Shown here: positions 8,756 to 18,340 of the stretch, piece after piece | Layout: every line of letters begins with the position of its first letter | Position numbering within the stretch: the stretch's first letter is position 1 | Origin: Legionella maceachernii | GTDB taxonomy: Bacteria > Pseudomonadota > Gammaproteobacteria > Legionellales > Legionellaceae | Reading direction: 5' to 3' | NCBI RefSeq assembly: GCF_900167045.1 | Contig: NZ_FUXJ01000004.1 | Coordinates: forward strand, 241,736 to 305,735 | DNA: 64,000 nt | Program-made: the position numbers and the translations under genes | Notes under the pieces: generated by a model | Database searches by the model: none | Told to the model about the DNA's origin: nothing | What the model saw: the letters and a program-made list of their open reading frames with translations, nothing else

Positions 8756-9361
8756 TTAACGATGAAAATGAGAAAGAAACGCGTCAGTGAACAAGTTAGC
8801 AACATCGGTAAGCTTCGCTGTTGGCACGTAGTCACTTATTTGCGTCATCTCAAGTTTAGCAAAACCACAAGGATTGATCCCAGCAAAAGGGGCCAGATCC
8901 ATGGCAACATTTAAGGCGATGCCGTGATAGGTGCAGCCATTTCTGACCCGCAAACCAATAGAAGCAATTTTTTTGTCATCAACATACACTCCTGGTGCGC
9001 CACAACGAATTGAGGCTTTAATGTGGTAATTGTCTAAAACAGCCATCAGTATTTGTTCTAAATGGCTAACTAGAGTTCTTATACCGAGATGCTTTCTTCG
9101 TATATCCATCAAAACATAAGCCACTAACTGTCCTGGACCATGATAGGTTACCTGGCCTCCTCGATCGGATTGAATCACCGGAATAGAATTGGGGTTAAGC
9201 ACATGTTCGGCTTTGCCTGCTTGTCCTTGAGTATAAACTGCTGGGTGCTCAAGTAACCATAATTCATCAACGGTATGCTCATTTCTTGTGGAAGTGAATT
9301 CCTTCATTTGCTCCCAAATTTTGAGATAAGGCTGAGTGCCTAGATTACGGACATTAATCAT
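8756..9361 (-). CDS. lipB: Octanoyltransferase LipB
   Basis: LipB transfers octanoyl from acyl carrier protein to lipoyl-domain lysines, the first step of lipoate synthesis for pyruvate, 2-oxoglutarate and glycine-cleavage complexes. The substrate-binding motif [16 protein letters not shown] is clear. The catalytic Cys is in [15 protein letters not shown] and the Lys in the [13 protein letters not shown] block. I chose the ATG at 9361, which overlaps the ybeD stop as TAATG and gives the usual MINVRNLG start. An in-frame ATG four codons upstream (9373) is possible. It is fourth gene in the dacA-dat-ybeD-lipB-lssY run, with ybeD-lipB adjacency also known in E. coli. Confidence 0.93.
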   Translation of the reverse strand: MINVRNLGTQPYLKIWEQMKEFTSTRNEHTVDELWLLEHPAVYTQGQAGKAEHVLNPNSIPVIQSDRGGQVTYHGPGQLVAYVLMDIRRKHLGIRTLVSHLEQILMAVLDNYHIKASIRCGAPGVYVDDKKIASIGLRVRNGCTYHGIALNVAMDLAPFAGINPCGFAKLEMTQISDYVPTAKLTDVANLFTDAFLSHFHR

Positions 9362-9627
9362 TATAATACCCATTTAGTATCTGGATGCCTGGTTAATTCC
9401 AGGTAAAGGGCATCGAGTGACTGCTGGTCATGCGCAAAAACAACGACTGTAATCGATAAATAGTTACCTTGCTGGCTCTCTTGATAAATAATGCTCTCAT
9501 CGAGCATATCAGGAAAATGTTTCTGAGTAATTTGTTTAATCTCAGCAGCAAATAAATCCGTTTTTTTACCGATTATTTTAATAGGAAAATGACAAGGAAA
9601 TTGTAGTAATGATTTTTTATCAGTCAT
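9361..9627 (-). CDS. ybeD: YbeD/DUF493 family protein
   Basis: A small 88-residue alpha/beta protein of the DUF493 family. It shows the pattern [12 protein letters not shown] near the N-terminus, then [14 protein letters not shown] and [15 protein letters not shown] at the end, as in E. coli YbeD, which has an ACT-like ferredoxin fold. A regulatory role in lipoate or amino-acid metabolism has been suggested from context but not shown. It overlaps the end of dat by 8 bp and shares a TAATG with lipB, so it is translated as part of one operon. Confidence 0.9.
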   Translation of the reverse strand: MTDKKSLLQFPCHFPIKIIGKKTDLFAAEIKQITQKHFPDMLDESIIYQESQQGNYLSITVVVFAHDQQSLDALYLELTRHPDTKWVL

Positions 9628-10483
9628 AGAGTGCTTTAATCAATTGTTGGTATTGTGCGTTAATTTGGCTCCAATAGGGGCCACCATATCCGGTCCCAAT
9701 GGGTGTACCGTTGATACGAGTTACGGGATAGATTTCTTTAGTAGTACTGGTTATCCAGACTTCTTGTGCATCAAAAAGAGTGGATGCAGGAACAGGTTCT
9801 TCCCGTAGCGGCCAGGATAATTGATTAATCAGCTCAATGGCAATCTGGCGCGTAATTCCAGATAAGCAAAGATGATTGACTGGCGGAGTGCGAATGACTC
9901 CTTTTGCATCGACCAAAAAAAGGTTAGCAGCACCGCCCTCAGTCAAGAAACCGTCCCGCGCCAATATAGCTGTATCTGCGCCGCTTGAGACGGCATCATC
10001 GTTCAATAATATATTGCCCAATAATGCCGTCGTTTTTATATCACAACGTAACCAGCGAATATCATCAATAAGTTTAGCATGTAATCCATGCTGTTTTTCT
10101 TCCAGTGTGGGGTAAGGTGTATGAATTGTAAAGGCAATTATGGTGGGTTCAAGAAAAGAAGGGATATCATGTTTGCGTACTCCCTGATTCCCGCGGGTAA
10201 TCTGCAAATAAACTTGCATATCACCTCCACCATTTTTCGCAATAAGTGTATCCAAAATAGATTGCCAATCACAATGAGGTGCGGCAATCCTGGCATGTTT
10301 TAAACTATAGGCCAATCGCTCAATGTGCTTGGTGAAATAAAAAAGACGGCCTTTATAAACTGGAATAACCTCATAAACGGAATCAGCAAACAACAACCCT
10401 CGATCAAAAATGGATATTTTCGCATCAGAGGCGTTACAATAATTTCCGTTTAAATAGACGATTCCAGCCATTCCACTATCCAT
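9620..10483 (-). CDS. dat: D-amino acid aminotransferase
   Basis: A PLP-dependent class IV aminotransferase of 287 residues that probably interconverts D-alanine and D-glutamate with their keto acids. The N-terminal VYLNGNYCNASDAKISIFDRG and FADSVYEVIPVY blocks are family-typical. The PLP lysine is in RCDIKTTALLGNILL, and the phosphate-binding region GFLTEGGAANLFLV follows. Branched-chain aminotransferase or aminodeoxychorismate lyase belong to the same fold. The DIKTTALLGN motif and the D-alanine carboxypeptidase next door favour D-amino-acid transamination. The ATG overlaps the dacA stop (TAATG), which supports this start. The product could recycle D-alanine released by DacA, which is inference. 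Confidence 0.85.
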   Translation of the reverse strand: MDSGMAGIVYLNGNYCNASDAKISIFDRGLLFADSVYEVIPVYKGRLFYFTKHIERLAYSLKHARIAAPHCDWQSILDTLIAKNGGGDMQVYLQITRGNQGVRKHDIPSFLEPTIIAFTIHTPYPTLEEKQHGLHAKLIDDIRWLRCDIKTTALLGNILLNDDAVSSGADTAILARDGFLTEGGAANLFLVDAKGVIRTPPVNHLCLSGITRQIAIELINQLSWPLREEPVPASTLFDAQEVWITSTTKEIYPVTRINGTPIGTGYGGPYWSQINAQYQQLIKALYD

Positions 10484-11724
10484 TAAGAGCCAAACCAGCT
10501 ACGAAACGATAAGCGAACCGCGTCTTTCATGCGCGTGAACATACCGCCTTGAGGAACATCGGCGAGTGCATAGATGGGATAATTTCCTATGATATTGTTA
10601 TCAAACTGGATAACGAGCTCACCGACCTTGTCGCCTTTGACAATGGGCGCTTGTAGAATTTTAGGTACCTGAGTTTTGATGCTCAGCCGTTGATATTGAC
10701 CATTAGGAATAGTCACGAATTGGTTTTCACGCACGCCTATCGGCAATTTGTCTTTTTGTCCCTTATAGATAGGCATTTCTGAAATCGTTTGACCTGCTTT
10801 ATATAGCTCATGGGTTTCAAAAAAGCGGAAACCATAATTGAGCAGGCGCTCACTATCATCAGCGCGTGCCGCTTCACTGGGTGATCCCATCACCACTGCT
10901 AATAATCGCATATTATCGCGTTTAGCTGAGGAGACTAAGCAATAACCTGCATCATTAGTGTGTCCAGTTTTTATGCCATCAACTTGACTATCACGCCATA
11001 ATAAGCGATTTCGGTTTGGTTGCCGTATTCCGTTATAGGTAAACCATTTTTGCTTATACCAATGATAATATTGCGGGAAATTATTTACTAAAGCACGCCC
11101 GAGAATAGCGAGATCTTTTGCGGTAGTGTACAAATTACTGTCGGGTAAACCAGTGCTGTCGGTAAAATGGCTATTGACCATTCCTAAAGTCTGCGCTTGT
11201 TGATTCATAATTTCGGCAAAACCCGGTTCACTGCCTCCTAAATGCTCAGCCATTGCCACGCAAGCATCGTTTCCGGAGTCAACAATGATTCCTTTTAGCA
11301 AATCTTCGATAGGCACTTGTTGGCCTTCTTTTACAAACATCCGTGACCCCCCTGTTTTCCAAGCTTCACGGCTGATATGGACATTATCTGTCAGGTGAAT
11401 TTGCCCGCTATTTAGGGCATTCGAGATCACATACAGTGTCATCATTTTCGTTAAACTTGCAGGAGGTAATTTCTCATCGCTGTTTTTTTCTGCAATGATT
11501 TTTCCGCTGTTAACATCAATGAGAATATATGACTTTGCGTTTAGAACTGGAGGGGAAGGGGTAATGAGTGGTTTGTTGGAAACCGGAGTAGGAGGGACGC
11601 TGCCTGAGAGATTTGCTGAGGGCAAAACACCCGCCGAGGCGTAAAAGACGCTGGATTTAAAGACTAAAAAGGTTATTAAAAATAATCTGTTGCAAGAGGA
11701 TAACTTCATGGTTTCTATGCTCAT
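10483..11724 (-). CDS. dacA: D-alanyl-D-alanine carboxypeptidase (PBP5/6 type)
   Basis: A low-molecular-weight penicillin-binding protein that removes the terminal D-Ala from pentapeptides in the periplasm. From the chosen ATG (11724, behind GGGGAA) it is 413 residues. The signal peptide spans about residues 7-31. The three active-site motifs are complete: SLTK at 90-93, SGN at 150-152 and KTG at 252-254. A C-terminal beta domain (about 300-395) and an amphipathic anchor ending RLSFRSWFGS follow, as in PBP5. An in-frame ATG at 11814 would add a non-signal-like extension and is less likely. An ATG at 11709 is also possible. It is first gene of the dacA-dat-ybeD-lipB-lssY operon and divergent from rlpA. 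Confidence 0.93.
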   Translation of the reverse strand: MSIETMKLSSCNRLFLITFLVFKSSVFYASAGVLPSANLSGSVPPTPVSNKPLITPSPPVLNAKSYILIDVNSGKIIAEKNSDEKLPPASLTKMMTLYVISNALNSGQIHLTDNVHISREAWKTGGSRMFVKEGQQVPIEDLLKGIIVDSGNDACVAMAEHLGGSEPGFAEIMNQQAQTLGMVNSHFTDSTGLPDSNLYTTAKDLAILGRALVNNFPQYYHWYKQKWFTYNGIRQPNRNRLLWRDSQVDGIKTGHTNDAGYCLVSSAKRDNMRLLAVVMGSPSEAARADDSERLLNYGFRFFETHELYKAGQTISEMPIYKGQKDKLPIGVRENQFVTIPNGQYQRLSIKTQVPKILQAPIVKGDKVGELVIQFDNNIIGNYPIYALADVPQGGMFTRMKDAVRLSFRSWFGS

Positions 11725-11966
11725 TATTACAAAAATTCCCCATCTTACCACAGCCTCAATCCAGCAACCAAATGCCATCGCGTTAATTTTTTTCAGAGCA
11801 TTTTGTGAAGCCACATTCAGGGAATGTCAGCTCGTATTTAATAAGGATAATTTGTATAGAACTGGTATTAAAAGTCTATTTTTTACTCTGGGTGGTAATG
11901 TAGAAAGTATTTCCATGAAGAGCAGGTTTGTATATATTAGGAAGAAAAAATGATTAGAGTGAAATA

Positions 11967-12788
11967 ATGCGGTTTTTTTATATCTTCTTTTTGTTAGGAT
12001 TACTCGCTGGTTGTGCTCAACAAGAGTACAGTCATAACCCCTCCACCAAAGGACTCGTTTCTCAGTCCAATGCTCACCGAACAAATGCTTATCGGGCAAA
12101 GAATGCTTATGCAACCTCGCAAAAAGATGGTGCTCCTACTGGGCCGATACCTCGTTTTTTTAAAGAAGCTAAGCCTAAAAGAGAACCTTTCAGCCGCTAC
12201 GGTAATCCTGATTCTTATGCTATAGCAGGTCGAACCTATAAAGTGATGCAAAGCTCTGGTGGATATAGGATGCGGGGCATCGCTTCATGGTATGGAACTA
12301 AATTTCACAGTAAGCGAACATCCAGCGGCGATAAATATGATATGTATGCAATGACGGCTGCCCATAAAACATTACCTTTGCCAACTTATGTTAGGGTAAG
12401 AAATTTAAGCAATGGTCGTGAGGCAATTGTTAAAGTTAATGATCGTGGTCCTTTTCATAGCGATAGAGTCATTGATTTATCGTATGCCGCAGCAGCTAAA
12501 TTGGGCATATTTCCCAAAGGGACTGCGCCGGTCGAAATTGAAGCACTTTCCACAGGGAACCAAGTAGCGCATTATTACATTCAAGCAGGTGCCTTCAGTT
12601 CACAGCAGTTAGCTGATTCATTAAAAAAGAAGTTGGCAAAATTGACTCCTTCTCCAGTAACGATAGAAAAATATAGGCAACGTTATATTGTTAAGGTAGG
12701 TCCTTTTGCAGATAAACGAATATCGGATAATTTACAAACTAAATTAGCACATAATGGCGTTAAGGGAACATTTTCTTTGCTGCAGTAG
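11967..12788 (+). CDS. rlpA: RlpA-like septal lytic transglycosylase lipoprotein
   Basis: An outer-membrane lipoprotein that trims peptide-free (denuded) glycan strands at division sites. The signal sequence ends in a lipobox LLAGC with Cys16. The double-psi beta-barrel domain (about 105-195) has ASWYGTKFHSKRTSSGDKYD and VKVNDRGPFHSDRVIDLS, including the catalytic Asp in NDRGPF. A C-terminal SPOR domain (about 197-272, YYIQAGAFSSQQLADSLKK) binds denuded glycans. The 273-residue length is normal. It is divergent from dacA across a 242-bp gap and followed by one copy of the dispersed palindromic repeat. Confidence 0.92.
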   Translation: MRFFYIFFLLGLLAGCAQQEYSHNPSTKGLVSQSNAHRTNAYRAKNAYATSQKDGAPTGPIPRFFKEAKPKREPFSRYGNPDSYAIAGRTYKVMQSSGGYRMRGIASWYGTKFHSKRTSSGDKYDMYAMTAAHKTLPLPTYVRVRNLSNGREAIVKVNDRGPFHSDRVIDLSYAAAAKLGIFPKGTAPVEIEALSTGNQVAHYYIQAGAFSSQQLADSLKKKLAKLTPSPVTIEKYRQRYIVKVGPFADKRISDNLQTKLAHNGVKGTFSLLQ

Positions 12789-12806
12789 GTTACTCAGTAA
12801 GCTTTT

Positions 12807-12884
12807 GTCCTGAACGCAGTTAGCAATTTCTTTGGGGAGGTTGCGGCCAAGAGCAAGCAGGTCCTTCGCTTTGCTCAGGATGAC
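12807..12884. repeat. Single degenerate copy of the dispersed palindromic repeat
   Basis: It begins GTCCTGAACGCAGT and ends GGTCCTTCGCTTTGCTCAGGATGAC with GCCAAGAGC in the middle, matching the unit repeated at 26839-27276. It fills most of the gap between the convergent rlpA and EnhA-like genes. The two arms are imperfect inverted repeats, so it could fold as a hairpin between the two 3' ends. Confidence 0.75.
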
Positions 12885-12896
12885 TTGCTTTAAGTG

Positions 12897-13634
12897 CTAG
12901 TCTCCAGCATAGTCCTTATGTACAGCATCAATGATCACCCGTGTTCCCTTTTGGTCTCCACCAGGTAAATCAACAAATTCTTCATTTAACCATCGTGCAT
13001 CTTCTGTGAACATTCTTATGCAACCATGGCTGGCACGATAACCGGGTACATCTTCACTACCATGCAGCGCATAACCGCGGAAAAAATGCATGCAAAACGG
13101 CATTTCGGCGCCCCCATTATTACCATCTGCGCGTCTGGGGAAAGCGGTCGAAATGCAATCAATATCCTGTTTACGAATAATGCGATAGGAACCCGTTGGC
13201 GTGGTACAGCCACCGATGACTCCTTTGCAAGCATCAGAGCCAGATGAAATGGGTCCCCACCATAAGAGTTCGCCATCTTCATCATAAGCTCCCCAAGCTA
13301 ATTTTTCTTGACTAATGTAAATTGTTTTTTCGCCGTCGGATTCAATATAGCGTGGAAAAGGAGAGACATCATAGATAGTAATCCGATCCAGGTTTCGGGG
13401 CACAGCGATAATCATCCCAGCGCGTAATTTCACATTCATGCGGTTGACACGCCTTACAATGTCTCTTGTTTCACTATCAATGAATAAATTGCTCCACGTT
13501 TGACCACTCTTAATGTTAATGCAGTAATAGTCAGGATCGCTGCACAATGTTTCTCCATACCTTGTATAAGACCAAGATGCTGAGGCAAATAAGACCATAA
13601 TTATGAATGGTATAGCCTTATGAGACCGCTTCAT
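12897..13634 (-). CDS. EnhA-like L,D-transpeptidase
   Basis: An exported YkuD-fold enzyme of 245 residues. A signal peptide (about residues 1-22) precedes a LysM-like segment (INIKSGQTWSNLF...LRAGMIIAVP, about 38-80) and the catalytic domain from about residue 100. The active-site motif is complete: His191 in YALHGSEDVPG, then ASHGCIRM with His203 and Cys205. In Legionella, proteins of this layout are called EnhA (enhanced entry). L. pneumophila carries several paralogs, so the exact one is uncertain. Known L,D-transpeptidases form 3-3 cross-links or attach proteins to murein. Its stop faces rlpA across a repeat. Paired Cys residues (31/38 and 136/143) may form disulfides. Confidence 0.82.
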   Translation of the reverse strand: MKRSHKAIPFIIMVLFASASWSYTRYGETLCSDPDYYCINIKSGQTWSNLFIDSETRDIVRRVNRMNVKLRAGMIIAVPRNLDRITIYDVSPFPRYIESDGEKTIYISQEKLAWGAYDEDGELLWWGPISSGSDACKGVIGGCTTPTGSYRIIRKQDIDCISTAFPRRADGNNGGAEMPFCMHFFRGYALHGSEDVPGYRASHGCIRMFTEDARWLNEEFVDLPGGDQKGTRVIIDAVHKDYAGD

Positions 13635-13987
13635 GATGCCCTCTTTCTAGCATTTTCTATTTTTGTTAACGGCATAAAAAGAGAAAACTTTATAACGATA
13701 AAAAAACTAAAATCTTAATTAGGCTGACGTATTTTTTCGTTATCCATACTATTTAAATGGGTACGAGTAATGAACTTCAGTATGACAAGACCAGACCGCA
13801 CTGTTTATTCTTATGGGGTTTCCACTTTAATGGCTTGCCAAGCTTGGTGTAAGTAGTCCATTGTCGTGATAACTCACTGGTGCATTGTATTTTTGAATAA
13901 AATCCGCTTTGATTAATTAATAAAACAAGCTCTAAACGAAATTTCGGGTTATACTATGCGCCATCAAGATTAATGGATCATTAATTT
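13635..13987. other. Intergenic gap between EnhA-like gene and accD
   Basis: A 353-bp AT-rich gap between divergently transcribed genes. A TATACT at 13950-13955 lies 33 bp before the accD start and could be a -10 box, but no matching -35 hexamer is visible. The promoter of the EnhA-like gene should lie near 13640-13700. I see no ORF, RNA fold or repeat copy. Confidence 0.5.
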
Positions 13988-14860
13988 ATGAGTTGGTTAA
14001 AAAAATTATTGCCTTCAAGAATTAGAACGGCTACTTCTCAAAAAAAAGGGGTTCCTGAAGGGCTCTGGGTTAAGTGCTTAGGATGTAATTCCGTATTATA
14101 TCGCACTGAACTTGTAAAAAATCTATCCGTATGTCCTAATTGCAACCACCATCATCGCTTGTCTGCACGCGAACGGATAGCGCAATTCCTTGATGAAAAT
14201 GGACAAGAAGAAATTGCTGCAGAGTTAGAGCCTGTAGACCGATTGCGATTTAAAGATTCGAAGAAATATAAAGATCGCATTAGCCAAGCGCAAAAATCAA
14301 CTGGAGAGAAAGAAGCTCTCGTGGTAATGAAAGGGAGCTTAAAGCGCCAACCCATTGTTGTAAGTGCTTTTGAGTTTAACTTCATGGGCGGTTCAATGGG
14401 CGCAACCGTTGGAGAAAAATTTGTTCGAGCGGTTGACGCTGCCACTGCTGAAAGAAGGCCTTATGTTTGCTTTACCGCCAGTGGCGGTGCACGCATGCAA
14501 GAGGGATTATTCTCATTAATGCAAATGGCCAAAACTTCAGCATCTCTTGCAAGATTTGGAGAAACAGGGTTACCTTTTATAGTGGTATTAACTGATCCCA
14601 CGATGGGTGGTGTTTCTGCCAGCTTTGCTAGTCTTGGGGATATTATTATTGCGGAGCCTAACGCGCTCATTGGTTTTGCTGGTCCTCGTGTTATCGAGCA
14701 AACAGTAAGGCAGACATTACCAGAAGGGTTTCAACGCAGTGAATTTCTCTTGGAACATGGGCATATTGATATGATTATTGAACGTAAAGCGTTACGAACA
14801 ACCATTGCCGAGATAATTGCAAAACTATCTCATCGTGATTTGAGCAATGAAGCAGTATAA
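13988..14860 (+). CDS. accD: Acetyl-CoA carboxylase carboxyltransferase subunit beta
   Basis: AccD forms the carboxyltransferase with AccA, moving CO2 from biotin to acetyl-CoA to give malonyl-CoA for fatty-acid synthesis. An N-terminal four-Cys zinc ribbon is present, with Cys30, Cys33, Cys49 and Cys52. The crotonase-like core has [16 protein letters not shown] and [11 protein letters not shown], followed by [18 protein letters not shown] and [20 protein letters not shown], all typical of AccD. At 290 residues it is full length. It starts an operon, accD-folC-SPOR-cvpA, and its end overlaps folC by 14 bp. Confidence 0.96.
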   Translation: MSWLKKLLPSRIRTATSQKKGVPEGLWVKCLGCNSVLYRTELVKNLSVCPNCNHHHRLSARERIAQFLDENGQEEIAAELEPVDRLRFKDSKKYKDRISQAQKSTGEKEALVVMKGSLKRQPIVVSAFEFNFMGGSMGATVGEKFVRAVDAATAERRPYVCFTASGGARMQEGLFSLMQMAKTSASLARFGETGLPFIVVLTDPTMGGVSASFASLGDIIIAEPNALIGFAGPRVIEQTVRQTLPEGFQRSEFLLEHGHIDMIIERKALRTTIAEIIAKLSHRDLSNEAV

Positions 14861-16145
14861 AAATTTTACTCTCGCTGAATGGTTAGATTTTCTCGAAAAT
14901 CGCCATCAGCAGGAAATTCAACTTGGTCTTGCTCGCATTCGACAAGTTGCTGAGGCCCTTGATTTGCTGCAACCCAAGGCCAAGGTTATTACGGTCGCTG
15001 GAACAAATGGAAAAGGTTCAACCGTTGCTACACTCGAAGCAATTTATTCTGAGGCAGGATTTCAAGTTGCAAGTTACACTTCTCCGCACCTATTAAGTTT
15101 TAACGAGCGCATTCGTATCAATCGAAAACACATCAATGATGAACAATTGTGTTTAGCATTTACAGCGATTGAAGCGGGAAGAGGCGAGATTCCTCTTACC
15201 TATTTTGAAATGACCACCTTAGCTGCCTTATGGTATTTTAAACAGCGTCGGTTGGATCTGATCATTCTTGAAGTAGGACTTGGCGGTCGGTTTGATGCCA
15301 CAAACATCATTTCAGCCGATTTGGCAATTATTACGACAATTGATTTTGACCATCAGGACTATTTAGGCCACTCAACAGAAGCCATTGGCTTTGAAAAGGC
15401 GGGGATTTTAAGAGCGAATAGGCCTTTCATTTTTGCTGATAAAAACCCACCCAATTGTATAATTGAGCAAGGATTGGCGCTGAATGCACCGATGTACTTA
15501 TGCGGTCGTGATTATGACTTCCGGCTTATCAATCAAACCATTGAATTAAAATTTCAAGGTGAGTATCTTGTTTTCCCACAGCCTAAATTGCACAGTAATT
15601 CAGTTGTCGCGGCTATCATTGGAAGCTTATTGCTGAAAGCAGAACTGCCTATTCGTTATTCTCATTTACAGCAAGCAGTAGCAAATGTTTTTTTGCCAGG
15701 CCGACTACAACTTATCAAAGATAAAACTGCTACCATCCTGGATGTGTCTCATAATCCACAGGCAGCAGAGCATCTAGCAGCGTTTATAAGAAGTTTTCAT
15801 CCTAAGCGAAGCGTTCATGCTGTGTTTTCAGCGCTTAAAGATAAAGATATTCCAGGAATGGTTGCTCCGTTAAAAGACTGTGTTGATTATTGGTATCCTG
15901 CATTATTAACGAATAAGCGCGCAGCGTCGCGTCAGCAGTTAGAAGAGGCTTTTAGTTTGTGTTCCCATGTCTCTATCTGTCATAATGATCCGCTTTCTGC
16001 TTACCAAGCTGCATGTGATAACGCCAATGTAGGTGATTTAATTGTAGTTTATGGTTCATTTATTACAGTCGGCAAAGTGATGCAGGCTATTTATGAGAAA
16101 CAAGGCTCTGTTGACAAGCAGTTGGATAAAAGCCTAAGCTCGTAA
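14847..16145 (+). CDS. folC: Folylpolyglutamate/dihydrofolate synthase
   Basis: A bifunctional ATP-dependent ligase that adds glutamate to dihydropteroate and then further glutamates to folates. The P-loop GTNGKGS is at residues 52-58, followed by [13 protein letters not shown] and the Mur-ligase-like [13 protein letters not shown] block. The C-terminal domain carries FLPGRLQLI and [13 protein letters not shown]. The length of 432 residues is typical. It overlaps accD by 14 bp, as in many gammaproteobacteria, and is probably translationally coupled to it. Confidence 0.95.
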   Translation: MKQYKNFTLAEWLDFLENRHQQEIQLGLARIRQVAEALDLLQPKAKVITVAGTNGKGSTVATLEAIYSEAGFQVASYTSPHLLSFNERIRINRKHINDEQLCLAFTAIEAGRGEIPLTYFEMTTLAALWYFKQRRLDLIILEVGLGGRFDATNIISADLAIITTIDFDHQDYLGHSTEAIGFEKAGILRANRPFIFADKNPPNCIIEQGLALNAPMYLCGRDYDFRLINQTIELKFQGEYLVFPQPKLHSNSVVAAIIGSLLLKAELPIRYSHLQQAVANVFLPGRLQLIKDKTATILDVSHNPQAAEHLAAFIRSFHPKRSVHAVFSALKDKDIPGMVAPLKDCVDYWYPALLTNKRAASRQQLEEAFSLCSHVSICHNDPLSAYQAACDNANVGDLIVVYGSFITVGKVMQAIYEKQGSVDKQLDKSLSS

Positions 16146-16204
16146 TTCCAGCTTTCGCCTGAACAGAGGCATAAGTCAATATGGCCCCAGAGATCTGAGG
16201 AGAG

Positions 16205-17077
16205 ATGATGAAACTAGTGATTGATGAACGGGTTAAGCACCGGCTTATAGGTCTTGCTGTTATCTTATCCATTGGTGCTATTTTCGCACCGGCTATTATG
16301 AAGAAGTCCAATCAGCGAATTGATGGTAATGTAAACGTTTCAGTAGAACTACCGCCAAAGCCACTTCAACCTGATGTTGCTATAGCCGAAAAAAATACCC
16401 TGTTTGAGAATGCTAAAGTAGCGCATGTTGAATTACCAGAGGTCGCCAATGAGGAGCAACCGCTTCCTGCACTTGCTAAAGCCGAACCACTGAGTCGACC
16501 AGAACTCAATTCTCGCACAGTCGAACCTATCGATGAACAGACACTCGCACAGAATCGAGATGCACCAAATCTTGAGTCAGAGAGTTTTGCTAGAGAAGAC
16601 CAGGCATTTACCCAAGAAAAAGTAACAGCTTCTCCTACAGTGAGCACAACGAATGTTGCTGTTGTTCATAAAATTGCTAAAGCAGACGCTTTTCTACCTA
16701 AACCAAAATCTAAAGTAGTTGTTAAAAACAATAAACTGATAAAGCCTGTAGCAAAAGTGAAACCCAAACTTTCTTTAGTTAAACCTAAGCCGATTGCAAA
16801 GCCCGTTGTTAAACGAATTGCTAAACAGGAATTAAAGGGAGGCTATGCCATTCAATTAGCTACTTTTACGCGACAAAAGAATGCTGATTCGCTTATCTCT
16901 CGGTTGAAGGGAAAAGGGTATCAAGCGTCTTATAAAAAAGTTAAAACTTCTGAAGGTATTGTTTACAAAGTTATCGTAGGCCAAGTAAGGAAACGCGAGC
17001 AAGCCAAATTGCTGCAAAAACAATTAGCCAGCGCAGTACAAATTAGGGGCTTTATTGTTACTACAAATCAGGGATAA
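16205..17077 (+). CDS. DedD-like SPOR-domain membrane protein
   Basis: A bitopic inner-membrane protein in the DedD position of the accD-folC-dedD-cvpA cluster. A short N-terminal cytoplasmic stretch precedes one membrane helix (about residues 15-35). A long low-complexity periplasmic linker follows, rich in Pro, Glu and then Lys/Val (KPKSKVVVK, VKPKPIAKPVVK). A SPOR domain sits at about residues 215-288 (GGYAIQLATFTRQKNADSLIS). SPOR domains bind denuded glycans at the septum, and DedD is a division-associated protein in E. coli. At 290 residues it is longer than E. coli DedD because of the linker. The SPOR call is secure; the DedD name is inferred from synteny. Confidence 0.85.
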   Translation: MMKLVIDERVKHRLIGLAVILSIGAIFAPAIMKKSNQRIDGNVNVSVELPPKPLQPDVAIAEKNTLFENAKVAHVELPEVANEEQPLPALAKAEPLSRPELNSRTVEPIDEQTLAQNRDAPNLESESFAREDQAFTQEKVTASPTVSTTNVAVVHKIAKADAFLPKPKSKVVVKNNKLIKPVAKVKPKLSLVKPKPIAKPVVKRIAKQELKGGYAIQLATFTRQKNADSLISRLKGKGYQASYKKVKTSEGIVYKVIVGQVRKREQAKLLQKQLASAVQIRGFIVTTNQG

Positions 17078-17082
17078 ATGAG

Positions 17083-17673
17083 ATGTTGTATTGGGTGGAC
17101 TTAGCCATTATTGTCATTATTGGCTTGTCAGTGTTGACGGGGTTAATCAGAGGTTTTGTAAAGGAACTTATTGCACTTTGTGTTTGGATTTTAGCATTCT
17201 GGTTAGCCTACCACCATTCTCAAAGCCTTGATCCTTGGTTACAAAAATACATTCAAGATAAAACCGCAAGAACGGTTACCGCCTTCATTTTAATATTACT
17301 TGCTACATTGATTGTTGGTGGTATTGTGAATGGCATGCTGAGTTTTATTTTAAAACGCTCAGGATTAAGTGGTACCGATCGTATTCTTGGTATGGCTTTT
17401 GGGTTCGCTCGAGGCGTGTTTATCGTCGCACTCATTATGGTCGTTATAAAAATGACATCACTCCCTTATGATCAGTATTCTCGTGAGTCAAAACTCTACG
17501 CAAAATTCGATCCTTTAGTCAGTTGGCTTTATTCCGTAATGCCTGACTTTATTAAAAAGGTGCATTTTTTTGAAAGGCAACCTGAGATTAGGAAACCAAT
17601 AGAAAATTTACCCAATAAGGAAGAGAAGACAAGTTTAATTGATTTGAATGACTATGAACTTTCGGATGCTTAG
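17083..17673 (+). CDS. cvpA: CvpA family membrane protein
   Basis: A polytopic inner-membrane protein of 196 residues with four hydrophobic segments (about 5-25, 28-46, 63-88 and 103-125). The family core is WVDLAIIVIIGLSVLTGLIRG at the N-terminus and LGMAFGFARGVFIVALI in the fourth segment. The family is linked to colicin V export and, in enteric bacteria, to bile-salt resistance; its biochemical role is not settled. It follows the SPOR gene by 5 bp and closes the operon. In many gammaproteobacteria purF comes next, but here the neighbour is nadD on the opposite strand. Confidence 0.92.
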   Translation: MLYWVDLAIIVIIGLSVLTGLIRGFVKELIALCVWILAFWLAYHHSQSLDPWLQKYIQDKTARTVTAFILILLATLIVGGIVNGMLSFILKRSGLSGTDRILGMAFGFARGVFIVALIMVVIKMTSLPYDQYSRESKLYAKFDPLVSWLYSVMPDFIKKVHFFERQPEIRKPIENLPNKEEKTSLIDLNDYELSDA

Positions 17674-17683
17674 TTTATTACCT

Positions 17684-18340
17684 TCATTCTGGCTTGGTAT
17701 ATAAACCCTTTTCTTTAATATAGTGGATCACTGCCGTAGGTAAATAATCAGTCAGATCATGATGCTCCCGGAGCTGTTCGCGAATCCAAGTGGAAGAAAA
17801 ATTAAAATTACCGGCATTAAAGCGGCAGATAAGACCATGGGTTTGAGTAGTAATTGCTTTCTCATCATCTGTTTCATGTTTGATTAATAATTCGTTGATG
17901 GCGTCATTATTCATTTCTTCTATAAATCCCGCACGTTTAATTACCAGCAAATTTGCGAGTGGTAACAGCTTTTCCCATGCATGCCAGCGAGGTAGCTGAC
18001 TAAATGCATCAGCACCCATTAAAAGAGTGATAGGCATAGTATTACCCCAAATTGTACGAAAATGCCGTAAAGTATCCACCATGTAAGAAGGGGAATCGCG
18101 GTTGATTTCAGATAAGTCAATCTCAAAATTTTTATCTCTATTCTGGGAAGTTAAAGCAAGTTTTAGCATCGCAATCCGTTGTTCAGGGGTCGCAAAGGCT
18201 TGATTTTTTAATACAGGGGTTTTGCAAGGTAAAAAAAGAAAACGATCAAAATGAAAATAGTTTTGTACATTAATCGCGGTGTTGATATGACCATTGTGCG
18301 GCGGATCAAACGTACCACCATAAATAACAAGATTACGCAA
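17684..18340 (-). CDS. nadD: Nicotinate-nucleotide adenylyltransferase
   Basis: NadD makes nicotinate adenine dinucleotide from nicotinate mononucleotide and ATP, the central step of NAD synthesis. The nucleotidyltransferase motif GGTFDPPHNGH is at residues 9-19. The C-terminal FSSTWIREQL is the family's SxTxxR motif, and LLMGADAFSQLPRWHAWE is the substrate-binding block. At 218 residues it is full length. It overlaps holA by 8 bp and is the last gene of lnt-leuS-lptE-holA-nadD, convergent with cvpA. Confidence 0.95.
   Translation of the reverse strand: MRNLVIYGGTFDPPHNGHINTAINVQNYFHFDRFLFLPCKTPVLKNQAFATPEQRIAMLKLALTSQNRDKNFEIDLSEINRDSPSYMVDTLRHFRTIWGNTMPITLLMGADAFSQLPRWHAWEKLLPLANLLVIKRAGFIEEMNNDAINELLIKHETDDEKAITTQTHGLICRFNAGNFNFSSTWIREQLREHHDLTDYLPTAVIHYIKEKGLYTKPE

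Noticed and set aside
11690..11953. 87-codon plus-strand frame between dacA and rlpA
   Set aside because: It begins inside dacA on the other strand, has no ribosome binding site or recognisable domain, and the gap is better read as a divergent promoter region.
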